A stretch of DNA of 64,000 nt from Ceratorhiza oryzae-sativae (taxonomy: Eukaryota; Basidiomycota; Agaricomycetes; Cantharellales; Ceratobasidiaceae), in contig JARWMV010000003.1 of the NCBI GenBank assembly GCA_030998015.1, positions 434,001 through 498,000 on the forward strand, read 5' to 3'. Within the stretch, counting starts at the first letter, position 1. Every line of letters begins with the position of its first letter. Position numbers and translations under genes: made by a program. Shown here piece by piece: positions 31,819 to 50,009 of this stretch. The notes below the pieces were generated by a model. The model saw only the letters and a program-made list of their open reading frames with translations. It searched no databases and was not told the DNA's origin.

Positions 31819-32978
31819 ATGTTCATTCTATTGATTTTTATGCAGGCTCTGGCCATTGAGGCCTTTGCGTTGTATCCGCTGAATCGCCGAGCGGGAGAGG
31901 GCAAAGCCGGACTTGGATGGGGCGGAGGGGGGGATATCTCTCAGTTCGAAAAGCCCAAGGTCTCATGGTTAGTCCAGGTCTATCTAAGCCCGAATTTATT
32001 GGAACGGTTTGATAGGTACTATACCTGGAGCCCAACTTCTTGGGTTCAGCCCCCTCCCAACCTCGAGTTTGTGCCTATGCTTTGGGGCTGGAAGGATGTC
32101 CAAGAATTTTCTCAAGCAGTCACTAATGCGTCCATTTCTTTCAACGGATGGACACATATACTAGGAATGAATGAGTGAGCACCTCGGGTTGATTCTCTCA
32201 GTTCCGGTATAACACTCTCCAGACCGCAGGAGGTTTCTCAAGCGAACATGAGTCCCCAAGATGCGGCCAACATGTGGAAAACGTATCTTGAACCTCTCAA
32301 AGCGGCTAATCCGAGCGTGCGTCTCGGCTCCCCTGCACCTTCTAGTCGACCAAATGGGATACAGTGGATCTGGGATTTTCTGGGCAATTGTAATGGGGGC
32401 TGTACAGTTGATTTTATTGCGCTTCGTGGGTGGCATGTCCCTCATCCTTTACGTTCCCATGACCGAGCAATTCACTCAAATAGACTATTACGACGTCAAT
32501 GCGACAGATTTTATCAGGCACATCAACGAATACCATAATGCATTCCAACGGCCGATCTGGGTTACTGAGTGGGCTTGTCAAAACTTCGCGAGTGAAGCGT
32601 TCCTCGCGTCCTTCACTTTTGCTCTAACACGGTAACGATAGAACAACGGCCCGCAGTGCTCATACAAGGAGATTGTCAAGTTCCTAAAGGAAACTCAGGA
32701 GTATATGGATAATACCGACTGGGTCGAGCGGTATGCCTGGTTTGGTGCAATGGCGAATACGCCAATAAACAAGGTAAGGCAAACCCTAGTGATTATAATA
32801 GAGATTAAATAATTCAATGTAGGACACTGGGCTCATGGACAAATCCGGAGCGATCAACAGTCTAGGCAAACAATATATAGGGTCGGGCGGAGCTGCTCAT
32901 GGTGCGGCGACACGGCTTGAACTGTCGATCGGTAGCATGATCGGCTTTTTGATCATCTGTTTGTATGCATCACTGTAA
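31819..32978 (+). CDS. GH128 (Asl1-like) endo-beta-1,3-glucanase, likely cell-surface
   Basis: Six exons (31819-31967, 32016-32174, 32223-32425, 32484-32587, 32642-32773, 32823-32978) give 300 residues. The N-terminus has a signal-like stretch (FILLIFMQALAIEAFA). Family motifs: KAGLGW, VSWYYTWSP (only after removing a 48-nt in-frame intron), FVPMLWG, LGMNEP (acid/base Glu), LGSPAPSS, VDFIALHYYD, and PIWVTEWACQNF (nucleophile Glu). The C-terminal hydrophobic tail (MIGFLIICLYASL) suggests a GPI anchor or membrane tether. Intron 4 appears to be GC-AG (GCGAGT). It would cleave fungal wall beta-1,3-glucan outside the cell. A second family member is at 59.4-60.6 kb. Confidence 0.87.
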
Positions 32979-33562
32979 CTCGAGCAAACATCTGACATGT
33001 AGAGTAGACCAAGCTATCGATAAAACGGGAAAGCTAGTAATCAAACCATCGGCGTGCATCAATAAAAACCTAGCATGTATGATGAAGCTCGTGTCGTAGA
33101 GAAACACATGCGCCGTATAGCACGGTATCTTCGACTGCACCAAATCAGCTTATTCGAAGCGGCATTATTCTGAGGATAGTTTAAGGGGTCAGCTTCGGTT
33201 CACATAACATGTGGTCGATTCCCCATGTTTGGTTAAGCGCTGATGGCTTCGATCAAGGAACCAACTAGGCCGAACGGACGGCATCTCATTCGCCCGCACG
33301 GACAGAACTTGACCACCAAAATAGCTCTGTGCATGGCGACAATCAGCTTACCGCAACGTTTTGGAGAGCAAGCATGGCGACGCGCAGCGCATTGGCAGCA
33401 GTTACCACGCCGTTGACGCCGGTGTGCCCGGCTATCCACGGTCGGATTAAAAACGCGCCACGAGGAGCTCTCGTGCTCCGGTTTGCACCCGACGTAGCAT
33501 ACTTAACCACGACTTGCTGTCGCTTAAATCTCAGGAGCCCTTCCTCGGTCGACGGGCTCAAT
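32979..33562. other. Intergenic region between GH128 and the ABC transporter
   Basis: Contains the 3' flank of the glucanase gene and the promoter side of the transporter. The frame open from 33329 is not used as coding, because family similarity begins only at NSPQCL after the ATG at 33563. No other feature seen. Confidence 0.4.
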
Positions 33563-40196
<6,634 letters not shown>

Positions 40197-40594
40197 TGGA
40201 GATTTCCTCAAGTTGGCCACTTGGACATTACTTATGTTTGACGAGGGAGATACGGAACTGTCGAGGATGCATATCCTACAAATATACACAAATACAGCCC
40301 ATTTTCGAGATATGATGTTTATATTAATCTAGAGAGTTGCTGGGTTGTCTGGAGAGAAAAAAGGACCCTGAGAACTTGTACGAGCCCGTGAACTCTCGAC
40401 AAGAGATTTTTCCGAAACTTAAATCTCTCGCGGTGGAGGACCGCATGGCCCTCCAAAAATATCATTCTAGACTATATGGCCTGACTGAGAGGAACCAACT
40501 GGACAGATCGATGTTCTACTCTCCCCCGACCGCTTATTTTGACTAGAGTTTGATCGGCATCTGTTTATCTTTTCCGGTGACTCTTTTAGCTACG
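40197..40594. other. Convergent 3' region between transporter and hydratase
   Basis: The two genes end tail to tail about 400 bp apart. A 69-codon ORF at 40337-40546 has no recognisable domain. Nothing else seen. Confidence 0.3.
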
Positions 40595-41866
40595 TTACAA
40601 CCGAGCCCTAGCAAACACATCCTCTTCGTCCGGCATGACCTGTCTCGAGTCATCTTTACAAGCTTCCAGTGCCTCTTTGTATATTCCTTTCTGTATAAAA
40701 TGAGAAGTGAAATCCTCGTTAGCAATGATATATGCGCATACGTGACCCAGCGTACTTTGATAAGTCCCCAAGCCCCGCCTCTTGCATTGGCACTCATAGT
40801 CGTTGCGATTGCGCACGCCCGTTCGAGTACCTTTTCGTGGCCGCCTATTGTTTCGTTAGAAGAGGAAAGTGGCAAGAGGGAGAACCTATCTACCATCGAC
40901 GATTGCATCCACAGCACCGGCTGCTAAAAGCTCAGGGGGAGTAAACCTATGACCCTCGAGACAGTTCGGCGCATGATGTTTGGGTGTGCGTGGCCGAGTT
41001 TGAGACGGTCAGAGTGGCGAATGCGGGTGGGAGTGGGGCCCCAAAGTGGATCTGGACAGATGTACGAGTCAAATTAATTTGATCGGGGCATGGAGCAGGA
41101 AGGGCAGACCTCATTGAAGCTAGCCCATGCTTTCCCCGAAGTCATAACTCGGTAGTCGCATGCGAGTGCCAGGAGGTAGCCCGCGGCGAAGGTATGGCCA
41201 TTTAGGCGGCGACAGTAGGGACTATATAAAAATGAATTAAGGAATGAGCAACCAAGCGAGTGACAGATACGTACTAGGGAACGAAAGGAGACGTGAAAGG
41301 ATTGGATTGAGTATACCTGCGTCGGTTTCATTAGGATGGTGATTTCGCTGTGACGAATGAAACTTCCTCACCGACCATGAACCCAGGCTGACGTATCGCG
41401 TTCTCATAGTCAAGGCCTATTCAAATTATCAACAAGATTGACTAAATGACATAGCAAGGATAGCTCACCATTGCTGAAGAACTTGTCTCCAGTGCCAGTG
41501 ATAACAAACCCGCCCTCGGCACCTTCCTTGACGCCAGCCTTGTTCCGCTTAGCCGCCCTCCAGACGGACCGCCATTCCCGTTCAACAGTGTCCAGCGCAG
41601 GCCCAAGCACCTCGGCGCACATTTTAGATGTTATTCCTAGAATCCGGGTAAACATTTAAAACATAGAGAGCACCGCTGATCTTACTGTTGTCGGGCCCCG
41701 CGTGCATTCGCAGGACCCAGAGCGACGGCGTCGGGTGGGTGAGCGTCGCCATCGCCTCTTCTCCAGCGGCGAGCGTACGGGGGAAAACAACCGGATACAT
41801 GGTGGTGGTCGGGATGCGGAGCACAGCGGGCCCGAGTTGCCGGGACATGCGGATGACGTGGGGCAT
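40595..41866 (-). CDS. Peroxisomal enoyl-CoA hydratase/isomerase (crotonase) family protein
   Basis: Minus-strand gene with about seven exons. MPHVIRMSRQLG start; GTGDKFFSNGLDYENA (crotonase oxyanion-hole region), NGHTFAAGYLLALACDYRVM (second oxyanion-hole region), WASFNEIHFGAPLPPAF, FTPPELLAAGAVDAIVDG, and the C-terminus DEEDVFARARL. The last three residues ARL fit a type-1 peroxisome targeting signal. Three apparent one-base losses (near 41205, 41005 and 40950) break the reading, each at a short run of identical bases in the inferred protein. It lies head to head with FOX2, 141 bp apart, which fits a role in peroxisomal fatty-acid beta-oxidation as hydratase or enoyl isomerase. The exact reaction is not decided from sequence. 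Confidence 0.8.
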
Positions 41867-42007
41867 GTGATTGTGGCGGGAACCTCATTTTGACGCTTCG
41901 GGCCTGCTGCTCTCCTCATTCACATGCAACCGGCTCTCCGCACTTAAACGACCGAGCTGCGCCTACTTGCTGCTCTACCACCACCACCACTCATCCCTAT
42001 TCGCACC
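41867..42007. promoter_or_regulatory. Shared divergent promoter of hydratase and FOX2
   Basis: Only 141 bp separate the two start codons, so one region must drive both. It contains CT-rich stretches, an ACC repeat just before FOX2 and no clear TATA box. I saw no CCTCGG box for FarA/Ctf1-type fatty-acid regulators. Confidence 0.6.
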
Positions 42008-45000
42008 ATGTCTAAGCTCGACTTTAAAGGTCACACTGTTGTCGTCACCGGCGCTGGCGGCGGGCTTGGGCGGACGTGAGTAGCATAACTCGTGGCAGCC
42101 TTGGAGATGGGCTCAAAGTCGTTCAGGTATTCACTTGCGTTTGCCGCTCGAGGGGCAAATGTTGTCGTGAACGATGTGAGCAAGCAGAACGCTGAGAAAG
42201 TTGTCGACGAGATCAAGAAGGGTGCGGTATTTTGCGGAATTCGCGGAAAGCTTACTCACCGGATCTTGCAGCCGGCGGAAAGGCTGTTGCCAACACCTCT
42301 TCCGTTACCGACGGCGCTGCGGTCATCCAGACTGCACTCGATGCGTTTGGCGGAGTGACTATTCTGATCAACAATGCCGGAATCTTGAGGTTTGTTCAAG
42401 TCCGGAGAACGATTCATAGTATCTGACATTGGACATCTAGGGACAAGTCTTTCAAGAACATGTCGGATCAGGTATGCAGACCACGTTTTATAAGCAGGTC
42501 TATGTTCAAATATTATTCCAGGAATTTGACCTCGTCAAAGCTGTTCATCTCGATGGCGCATTCTCCTGCACGAAAGCAGCTTGGCCTCATTTCCGTAAAC
42601 AAAAGTTTGGTCGGGTCATCAACACTGCCAGCGCTGCTGGCCTTTACGGTATGTATATTCGCTTCTCCCCAACATTCGTTATGGACTAACTTTCCGATAG
42701 GCAATATGGGTCAGGCGAACGTGAGTTGTCCGGGTTGCCGGCAAATCACAAGCTATTCACACTTGGTTCGATAGTATGCAGCTGCAAAGATGGGTCTCGT
42801 CGCATTCACACGCACGCTTGCATTCGAGGGTGCCAAATACGGCATTCACGCATCTTGCATCGCACCGATGGCCGCATCCGCAATGACCGAGACCATCATG
42901 CCTCCAGAGATGCTCAAGGGTCTCAAGGTAAATACCCTCAATCTTTCCCTCGCTGACTCGTTTACTCAACTAGATGCTACCCAGCCCGAGTTTGTTGCTC
43001 CCCTCGTTCTGGCCCTCACACACCCTTCCTCGCCCAACGCCTCGGGAAAGACATTCGAAGTCGGCGCCGGCTTCGTCGCCGAAATCCGCTGGGAGCGATC
43101 CCAGGGTCACATCTTCCGCGCCGACTCCACCTTCACCCCAAGCGCAGTCCGACGCGTTCGACTCGATCTGCGACTTTGAATCCAAAAAGCCAGATCACCC
43201 CAACAGCATGAACGACCGAGACATGGTGAAAACGCTCCAAGAAGCCAAAAACGCCGGACCCAACAACCAAGGAGACACCAAGGTCGAGTTTAGCGGCAAG
43301 ACGGTGATCATCACGGGCGCCGGAGCCGGTCTTGGACGAGCGTATGCTCTGATGTTTGGCAAGTTGGGCGCAAACGTGGTTGTGAACGACGTTTCGGAGG
43401 GTGCGGCCAAGAAAGTCGTGGATGAAGTCAACGCGGCTGGCTCGGGTAAGGCTATTGCTGTTGTGTGCAGCGCCGAGGAAGGCGAGAGGATCGTCAAGGG
43501 CGCTTTGGACGCGTTTGGAAGTGTGCACGTCTTGATTGCCAATGCGGGCATCCTGAGGGACAAGAGCTTTACGGCGATGAGCGAAAAGGAATGGATGGAT
43601 GTTTTGGCCGTCCATTTGAGGTGAGCCTTTTGAGTTTGCTGGAAGCGAGCGTTTGACGAAAGTGATACAGGGGAACATACAAGTGTGCCAAGGCCGTTTG
43701 GCCCGTGTTCCAGAAGCAAAAGTACGGGAGGATTGTGACGACTGCGTCGGCGTTGGCATTTGTACGTATCTGTTTTTGTCCGTTTGGTGTACTCTTTCGC
43801 TTATCCGTTCGACAGACGGAAACTTTGGACAAGCAAACGTTTGTATTCTTTCGTATCAACAAATCCCACTCAACTAACATATTTTGAATAGTACTCGACT
43901 GCCAAAGCCGCTATTATTGGTCTTACGCGTACCCTCGCCATTGAAGGCTCTCGATACGGCATTGTCTCCAACTGCATCGCTCCTTCTGCCGGCACTGCTA
44001 TGACTGCTACCATCTGGTTAGTCTAAAACTGGCGTGTTTCCATTGGGTAATTCTTATTTCCGATGCACAGGCCTGAGGAGATGGTCAAAGCGTTCTCGCC
44101 AGACTATGTTGCGCCTCTTGTCGGCTACCTTGCTAGCGAGAGTCAGTATATACCATGATCTCGAGTCGGGATACTTATTCACTGATTCATTTTCTAGAAA
44201 ACGAGGATACCAATGGTGCTTTGTTCGAAGTCACTGGGGGATGGGCCGCGCAGACGAGGTGGCAGCGTGCGGGCGGACATGGGTTCCCACAAAACAAGGA
44301 GCTGACCCCTGAGGATATTTTGTCCAAGTGGGGTGTCATCACCAACTTTGGTAAGGAACATAGTGTCCGAGCAATATATCGTGAGTCCCTAACTTTATAC
44401 GCACAGACGATGGACGTGCAACGCACCCTACCTCGACTCAAGAGGCATCCAGCAAGTGAGTATCCATTACCACTCCACGAAAATGCAAGACGCTCATGTT
44501 CCACCTAGATTGTCGAAAACTTCTCCAACACTACGGACTCTTCCGCAGATCCTGAGGATCCGGCTGCGATCACCGAGGCCAAGAAGGAAGTTGCTGCGTC
44601 CGAGCCTGTCGAATTCGAGTACACTGAGCGAGATGTGATCCTCTACAACCTCGGCATCGGGGCGACCGAGAAAGAACTGCACTGGACGTTCGAGGGACAC
44701 GAGAACTTCCATGTGCTGCCGACCTTTGGAGTGATTCCACAGTTTGGGGCTAGCTCGAGTATGAGCTATGATTTCGTGCCGAACTTTAACCCAGTGAGTC
44801 TTTCTGTGTGCTCAGACCCCAACAACTGACAGACACACAGACTAAACTCCTCCATGGAGAGCAATACCTTGCGATCAAGGGTCCCATCCCGACCAGCGGC
44901 ACCCTCGTGAACAAAGTTCGACTACTAGAAGTCCTAGACAAGGGCAAAGCCGCAGCCGTCACAGTCGCCGTCGATACCTTTGACAAGTCAACAGGCAAGC

Positions 45001-45710
45001 TCGTCTTTGAGAACCAGTCGACCGTGTTCCTGCGTGGCTCGGGTGGATTTGGCGGCAAGAAGAAGGGATCTGATCGGGGTGCTGCGACTGCGGCGAATGT
45101 CCCACCGAAGAGGGCACCCGACGCTGTAGTCGAGGAGAAGACGGATGAGAAGCAGGCTGCACTTTATAGGTACGTCTCATTTTCTTTCTCCCATTTTCTA
45201 TCATTTGAGGCTGATCTCCGCCCTGTAGGCTAAGCGGCGATTTGAACCCACTTCATGTATGCACTCAGATTTACTCTAGATATATCTCTGCTGAACTTTT
45301 CTTGCAGATCGATCCTGAATTCGCTGCGGGTGGCGGATTTGATAAGCCAATCCTTCACGGTGAGGTCTAACCAACTGCCAGGACTGTCACGCAAGTCTAA
45401 TCGTATCAATTACTCCAGGACTCTGCTTCCTTGGCTTTGCGGGCAAACACGTCCTAAAGACGTTCGGCGCCTGGAAAGACATCAAAGTTAGGTTTGCCGG
45501 TTCGGTTTACCCTGGCGAGACGCTTGTGACCGAGATGTGGAAAGAGGGTGGCAAGGTTATCTTCTGTACGTGATAGTCAGCCTTGTGCACAAAAGTCCTA
45601 AACTAACGCTGCCGTTTTAAACAGCGATGAAAACAAAAGAGCGGGGCGCAGTCGTCTTATCTGCTGCTGCTGCGACGCTCGAGGCGGGCGCTCCCAAGGC
45701 TAAGCTTTGA
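42008..45710 (+). CDS. FOX2: Peroxisomal multifunctional beta-oxidation enzyme (FOX2/MFE-2)
   Basis: About 900 residues over more than a dozen exons. Two SDR dehydrogenase domains: first [31 protein letters not shown]; second [34 protein letters not shown]-terminal hot-dog hydratase-2 domain follows, with [17 protein letters not shown] (catalytic Asp and His) and [14 protein letters not shown]. The last residues AKL are a type-1 peroxisome signal. There is no SCP2 domain, as usual in fungi. It hydrates trans-2-enoyl-CoA and oxidises (3R)-hydroxyacyl-CoA. Apparent one-base breaks near 43148 (CC run, extra base), 43756 (GG for GGG, restoring SALGIYGNFGQAN) and 44456 (donor AAG/GTGAGT one G short) look like sequence error in an otherwise well-conserved gene. 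Confidence 0.92.
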
Positions 45711-47973
45711 AGGACTCGTGGTTGTGGATATATGCTGTGTACTTATCTTGTATACGTTGTCTTGAACACATTTGAATCTCGCTTGAATGGAATTCAGGCG
45801 AGCGCTATGCAAGTACTCGGGTTCCAGTCAATTTATGCTATCGGGGGTGGCGAAGGCCTATTGCTACCCAATGTCACTATGAACACCTTTTCAGGAATCA
45901 ATCTACATGGCTTAACTCCTGAGGCACTTCGATTGGTCTCAACAAATGTATCACGCCGCTACAAAGAGCCAGGGTTCCTGTGCATTGCCGATTGAGTATT
46001 TACGGTGTTAGACTCAAAGCGGGATGAGAGAATCGCTGGGGGGGACCAACTATGTCGAGAGAAGTCAGCCGACGGCTAGGGACAGATGGTCGTTTCAGGC
46101 CCCATGAAGCGAGCGAATGTGAAAAAGAACTGGTGTTCAACACGGTAAGAAACTACAGGTTGTATACAGTGTATACAGGATGGATCGTAACACGAATAGG
46201 CTATCAAATGCACATGTCATATGCGTACAAGTGAGCGTGGGCGAGCAGAGTGAGAATGAAACATAAATAAATAATTTTGACTAAATTCTCCTAATAAACC
46301 ACATACTCGTAGAGAATACGAGGAGGGGCCCACGGTTGGAGAGTCGGGCGTAACGAGCCGCGAGGACAGCGGCGTCACGCATATATCCGCTAGCGGTGAG
46401 TACCACATGGGCCCGGTGCCTCTTATTATGTTCTTCAGCGGTCCCATACCCGTAGCTGAATGAGAGAGTGAGGGAAAAGCGAGTGCGAGCGGAACGCGAG
46501 ACTATGAGGTGTAGCATTCAGCGCAGGGAGGTTCGGTGCTGCCCCTATGTAGCGAGTTCTAACACCCGATCCAGTATGCTTGAGCTTATCGCCAGTGATT
46601 TATGGCAAGTTCCTTTTATTCATATCCGAGTTTGGTGATACAAAAAATTTGGCGGGGTTCGCTCAATGGTGCACCGATGTGTTGTTCCGCACCTCCCATT
46701 CCTCCAGTCACTATTCTTCCGTTCGGGACGATCAGTTCTCAATCTCGTTTTAATGACACCTCTATCCGCAACTACATATATATATTTGTCATTGAATTTT
46801 ATGGTGTGTTGTATGTTCGAGTGAGCTCAAATCGCTGCTCGAGTGGAGCTGTATGTATGCTCATCAAACAAACCGCACTCGTCATCGGTTGGTATAACTA
46901 TCAATGGTGAGTGTAGTTTCGAACCGTTACGTACACCTTGAAGTCGCTTTGTTGAAACCGGCGGAGTCGTAGTTCTAAGAGCGATCCACTGCTCCAGTTG
47001 TAGAATTATCAGACGTGCCTTCCACGACGATTGTTGGGCGGCTCGTGTGTCAACTTGGAGCCAATTTATTTACCATAACTTACTTGGATGAGTTACTCAC
47101 CAAATGACTTGGCCCCACCAGGGGGCAACTAATTCATTGATAAGAACGAAACAACGTACAAGCATTAGAAATACACAGAGACTTGAGAGCGGGTATGCAC
47201 AAAACAAGATAAGAAAACGGAACAAAACAAACACAGTTTCAGTTGGGAAACAATAAAACGAACCGGAGAGTCGATAGTGAGACAGTAATCAAGGAGGGAA
47301 ACATAACAAAAAATTAAGGATAGTTCATTATCGGATTAGGAGTAAAGTGAAAAAAAAAAAAAACACAACAAAGCGAGAAGGCCGGGGCTGAATCAAGAGA
47401 TAACCGAGAACGAGAACCAGAAGAAAAAGAAAAAGAAAACAGACAAATAAATAGGGAAATAAATTTTAGCGGTGCCAAATGCGCCTTGATTTAGTATTTA
47501 TTTTTGCAGCCGCGGGCATGGTGTGTTGGTCGCTCACGGCTGCGCTCTTCATCCTCCAGGCGCGTATGAATAACTTTGGCGGATTCGTAGCTGGCGAGCG
47601 GTCAGGACAGGGCAGGGGCTATCTTGGATTCGATTATCTCGGCAAATTCGGGTCGGATTGGGAAGAGTGATGTTTTTGACCGAGCAGACGGGGGATCCAG
47701 TCACCCGCCCCTTCAGATCCCTAGTATTGCCTCCACCAAAATGGCGTCGACCGCCCCCCACGCTGGCTGGGGCCAACAGCCAGCATGGGTGGCCCTGGAC
47801 GATCGACACCACCTGGGTTCAGCATACCAGGTCTCATCCGGAGCAAGGCGACTTCGGCGTCATGCTCTAAGTCGGGTCGGATATGGGAGTTATGATGGGG
47901 TGGCGCCGCCTCGCTGGTGTTGTCCACTCGATTGCCCTTCCTGACTCGCACCTTGCCACTTTCTCCACCTCAA
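45711..47973. other. Intergenic region without a supported gene
   Basis: Short ORFs only (for example 45732-45995), none with a domain or paralogue here. 47100-47470 is A-rich with an A13 run near 47350 and AAGAAAAAG repeats. No tRNA or rRNA recognised. Confidence 0.4.
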
Positions 47974-50009
47974 CTACGCCCGCTTCTTTCCTTTCCTCCT
48001 CCCCCTCCCTATCTTCACTCCCAGTGGATCCATCGGCTTCATCTTGACCGACGTGCTGGGAGCCGCGACAAACGGGCGCCAGGGCTTTCTTTTGACCACT
48101 GTCTCCCACCCACCCTCATCCCCTTCAATTGGCGCTGTGCCTGGCGATCCCGACGCAGGGGAGAGCACGGTACTGGGACCGATATCCAACTCGTCCTCGT
48201 CTTCCGGTAGTGGAATGGTTGTTGGATCAAGGGCTGGGGTGGATACCGGTGCAGGGGTCGGTGGTGGTGGTGGTGCGGCCGACTCGTCGTCTAGCGGCAG
48301 CAAGATGATAGCCGACTCGACAGTCGGGGGATGTTCGTGTGCTTTTTCGGAAGGCATGGGTGGTGGGGTGGGGGTTGTTGGAGGTACCTTTGGCTCGAGC
48401 TCTGGTACCGGGTCGCCGACCTCGAGGAGTGGGATACTTGCAGGGTGATCTGCAACTCCCTCGCGCTTCTCGGCTGCCTTCTTCTTCTTGCCTCGCCTCT
48501 TCTTATTTTTCCTTGTTGCAGGCTGGGAGCCGACGGGGTGTGCCGTTGCGTCGAAGGAGGTGGTCGACGCCGAAGTGGGGTTGGGTTCAGGGATGATGGG
48601 GGTGGCTGGGATGGGATTTGGGGAAGGATTGGAAGGGTATTTGATAGCCACAATGGCGGCCTGAACTCCTACAAAGAAAGGGGCGAGAACCCAGTCTGAA
48701 GCAATATTAGTATAATAATACTTCAAATCGGTAATTGGCATACCGCATATAACCAGTAACGTTCGTGCCAACGCTCGCAACGTACGTTTGATCAAGCCGA
48801 TACTGCATACGAGTGCGCCTATGACGGGAATCAGTGCATGTTTTGATTGTGAGTGTGATGAACCACTCACTGTGCAGCAGTCGAGAAGTCCACCGAACCA
48901 TTCGATAGACGAGAGAGCAGACACACGCCACGAAAAAACAAGCTAGGGTGGCTGCTTAGCATATGTTCGATGCAGCCTAAAGAAGTTCTGTAACTCACAG
49001 GTTCCGACGTGACAATACCAGAGCAAGACCCAACAGTCGAATATCGATCCGTGGGTCGCCCTCGACGGTTCGACATAGATGGTCAGTGCACAAGTATCCT
49101 CAGTACAGGGAGGAGACTTGTATTCAACGAACATCTTCGTCGCCTCCTTTGGCTCTTCCAGTTCGTCCAGTATGATGTCGTCCAGTATGCTCTTGTAGTC
49201 GATCATCCCCGTGTTTGGTTCTTCCTCGATGTCAGTTGCAAGCACCACCCTTCCTCTGGGTGGAAGCACACGATACGGCGTGCACTGTCCAAGAACAACA
49301 ACCGCTGACCTCAGTGATCGGGAGGCAGCGAATCCGGGCATGGCCGGTAGGAGGGGCACTTGAGACCGACGCGATTCGACCAACGACGAGGGAGCAGGGG
49401 ACGCAAAAAAGTTAGGGGAGAGGGTGGCATCAGCGACCAAAGGAGAAAGACTTGGAGACTGGGGATTGGAGTAGAGACAGCAGGATCCGTTATGGTAAGA
49501 GTGATGAGACGAGTCTTCCTCCAGACCCATGAAGCTCAACACGGGCTGAGAATCAGCCGGGAGCTTGGCACAACGACGGTACGGCCGTACCAAGCCATCG
49601 ATGATATGGTCGACGAGGCTTGATTCGACAGTGATGAGGGTGGATGCGGCCTTCGTCACAGACTTGATGGCGGTGTCAACGGTGTTGACGCTCGGGCCCC
49701 ATGCTGCCGCGACGACCGGCGTCACGTACAGCGCCAGGTCCGTGTCTGTAACGGGGGTCGGCGGTGGCAAAAATTGCCCAACCGGTAGCTGGAGACCATA
49801 CCGCCCAAGACCGACATAACTGAAACGAAACCGTCAGCGCTGGACGATGGTCGGGGGCCGGCTACTTACGTGGCTAGGTAGGCCCCGCGGATCCCAACGT
49901 CGACAGTGGCAAAGGTAATTGCAGCAGGGATATTATCACTCGACAGAGCGGTGAACAAGAGCGACTTGAAGCAGCCAGAAGCGAGCACAAGAGGACGGGG
50001 GAAGTACAT
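47974..50009 (-). CDS. 609-aa membrane protein of unknown function
   Basis: Five exons (50009-49870, 49819-48999, 48942-48871, 48818-48744, 48695-47974) join with correct phases into an unbroken 610-codon frame. Start MYFPRPLVLASGCFKSLLF. An N-terminal domain is rich in small residues (ALYVTPVVAAAWG). Three hydrophobic stretches come from exon 2 end to exon 5 start (CFFVACVCSLVYRMV, SALVCSIGLIKRTLRALARTLLVICG, WVLAPFFVGVQAAIVAIKY). Then comes a long Pro/Ser-rich tail with a Lys cluster (KNKKRRGKKKK), acidic DEDELDIG, and WETVVKRKPWRPF, ending in a basic tail. I do not recognise the family. The intact frames and consistent splicing make a real gene likely. Confidence 0.65.

Noticed and set aside
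33329..33562. Upstream extension of the ABC transporter start
   Set aside because: The frame is open but has no similarity to the family N-terminus, which begins at the ATG at 33563.
40337..40546. 69-codon ORF after the ABC transporter
   Set aside because: Lies in the 3' flank between convergent genes with no homologue or start context I can support.
41867..42007. FarA/Ctf1 fatty-acid response box in the shared promoter
   Set aside because: No CCTCGG or CCGAGG is present; the nearest text is ACCGAGCTG, which does not match.
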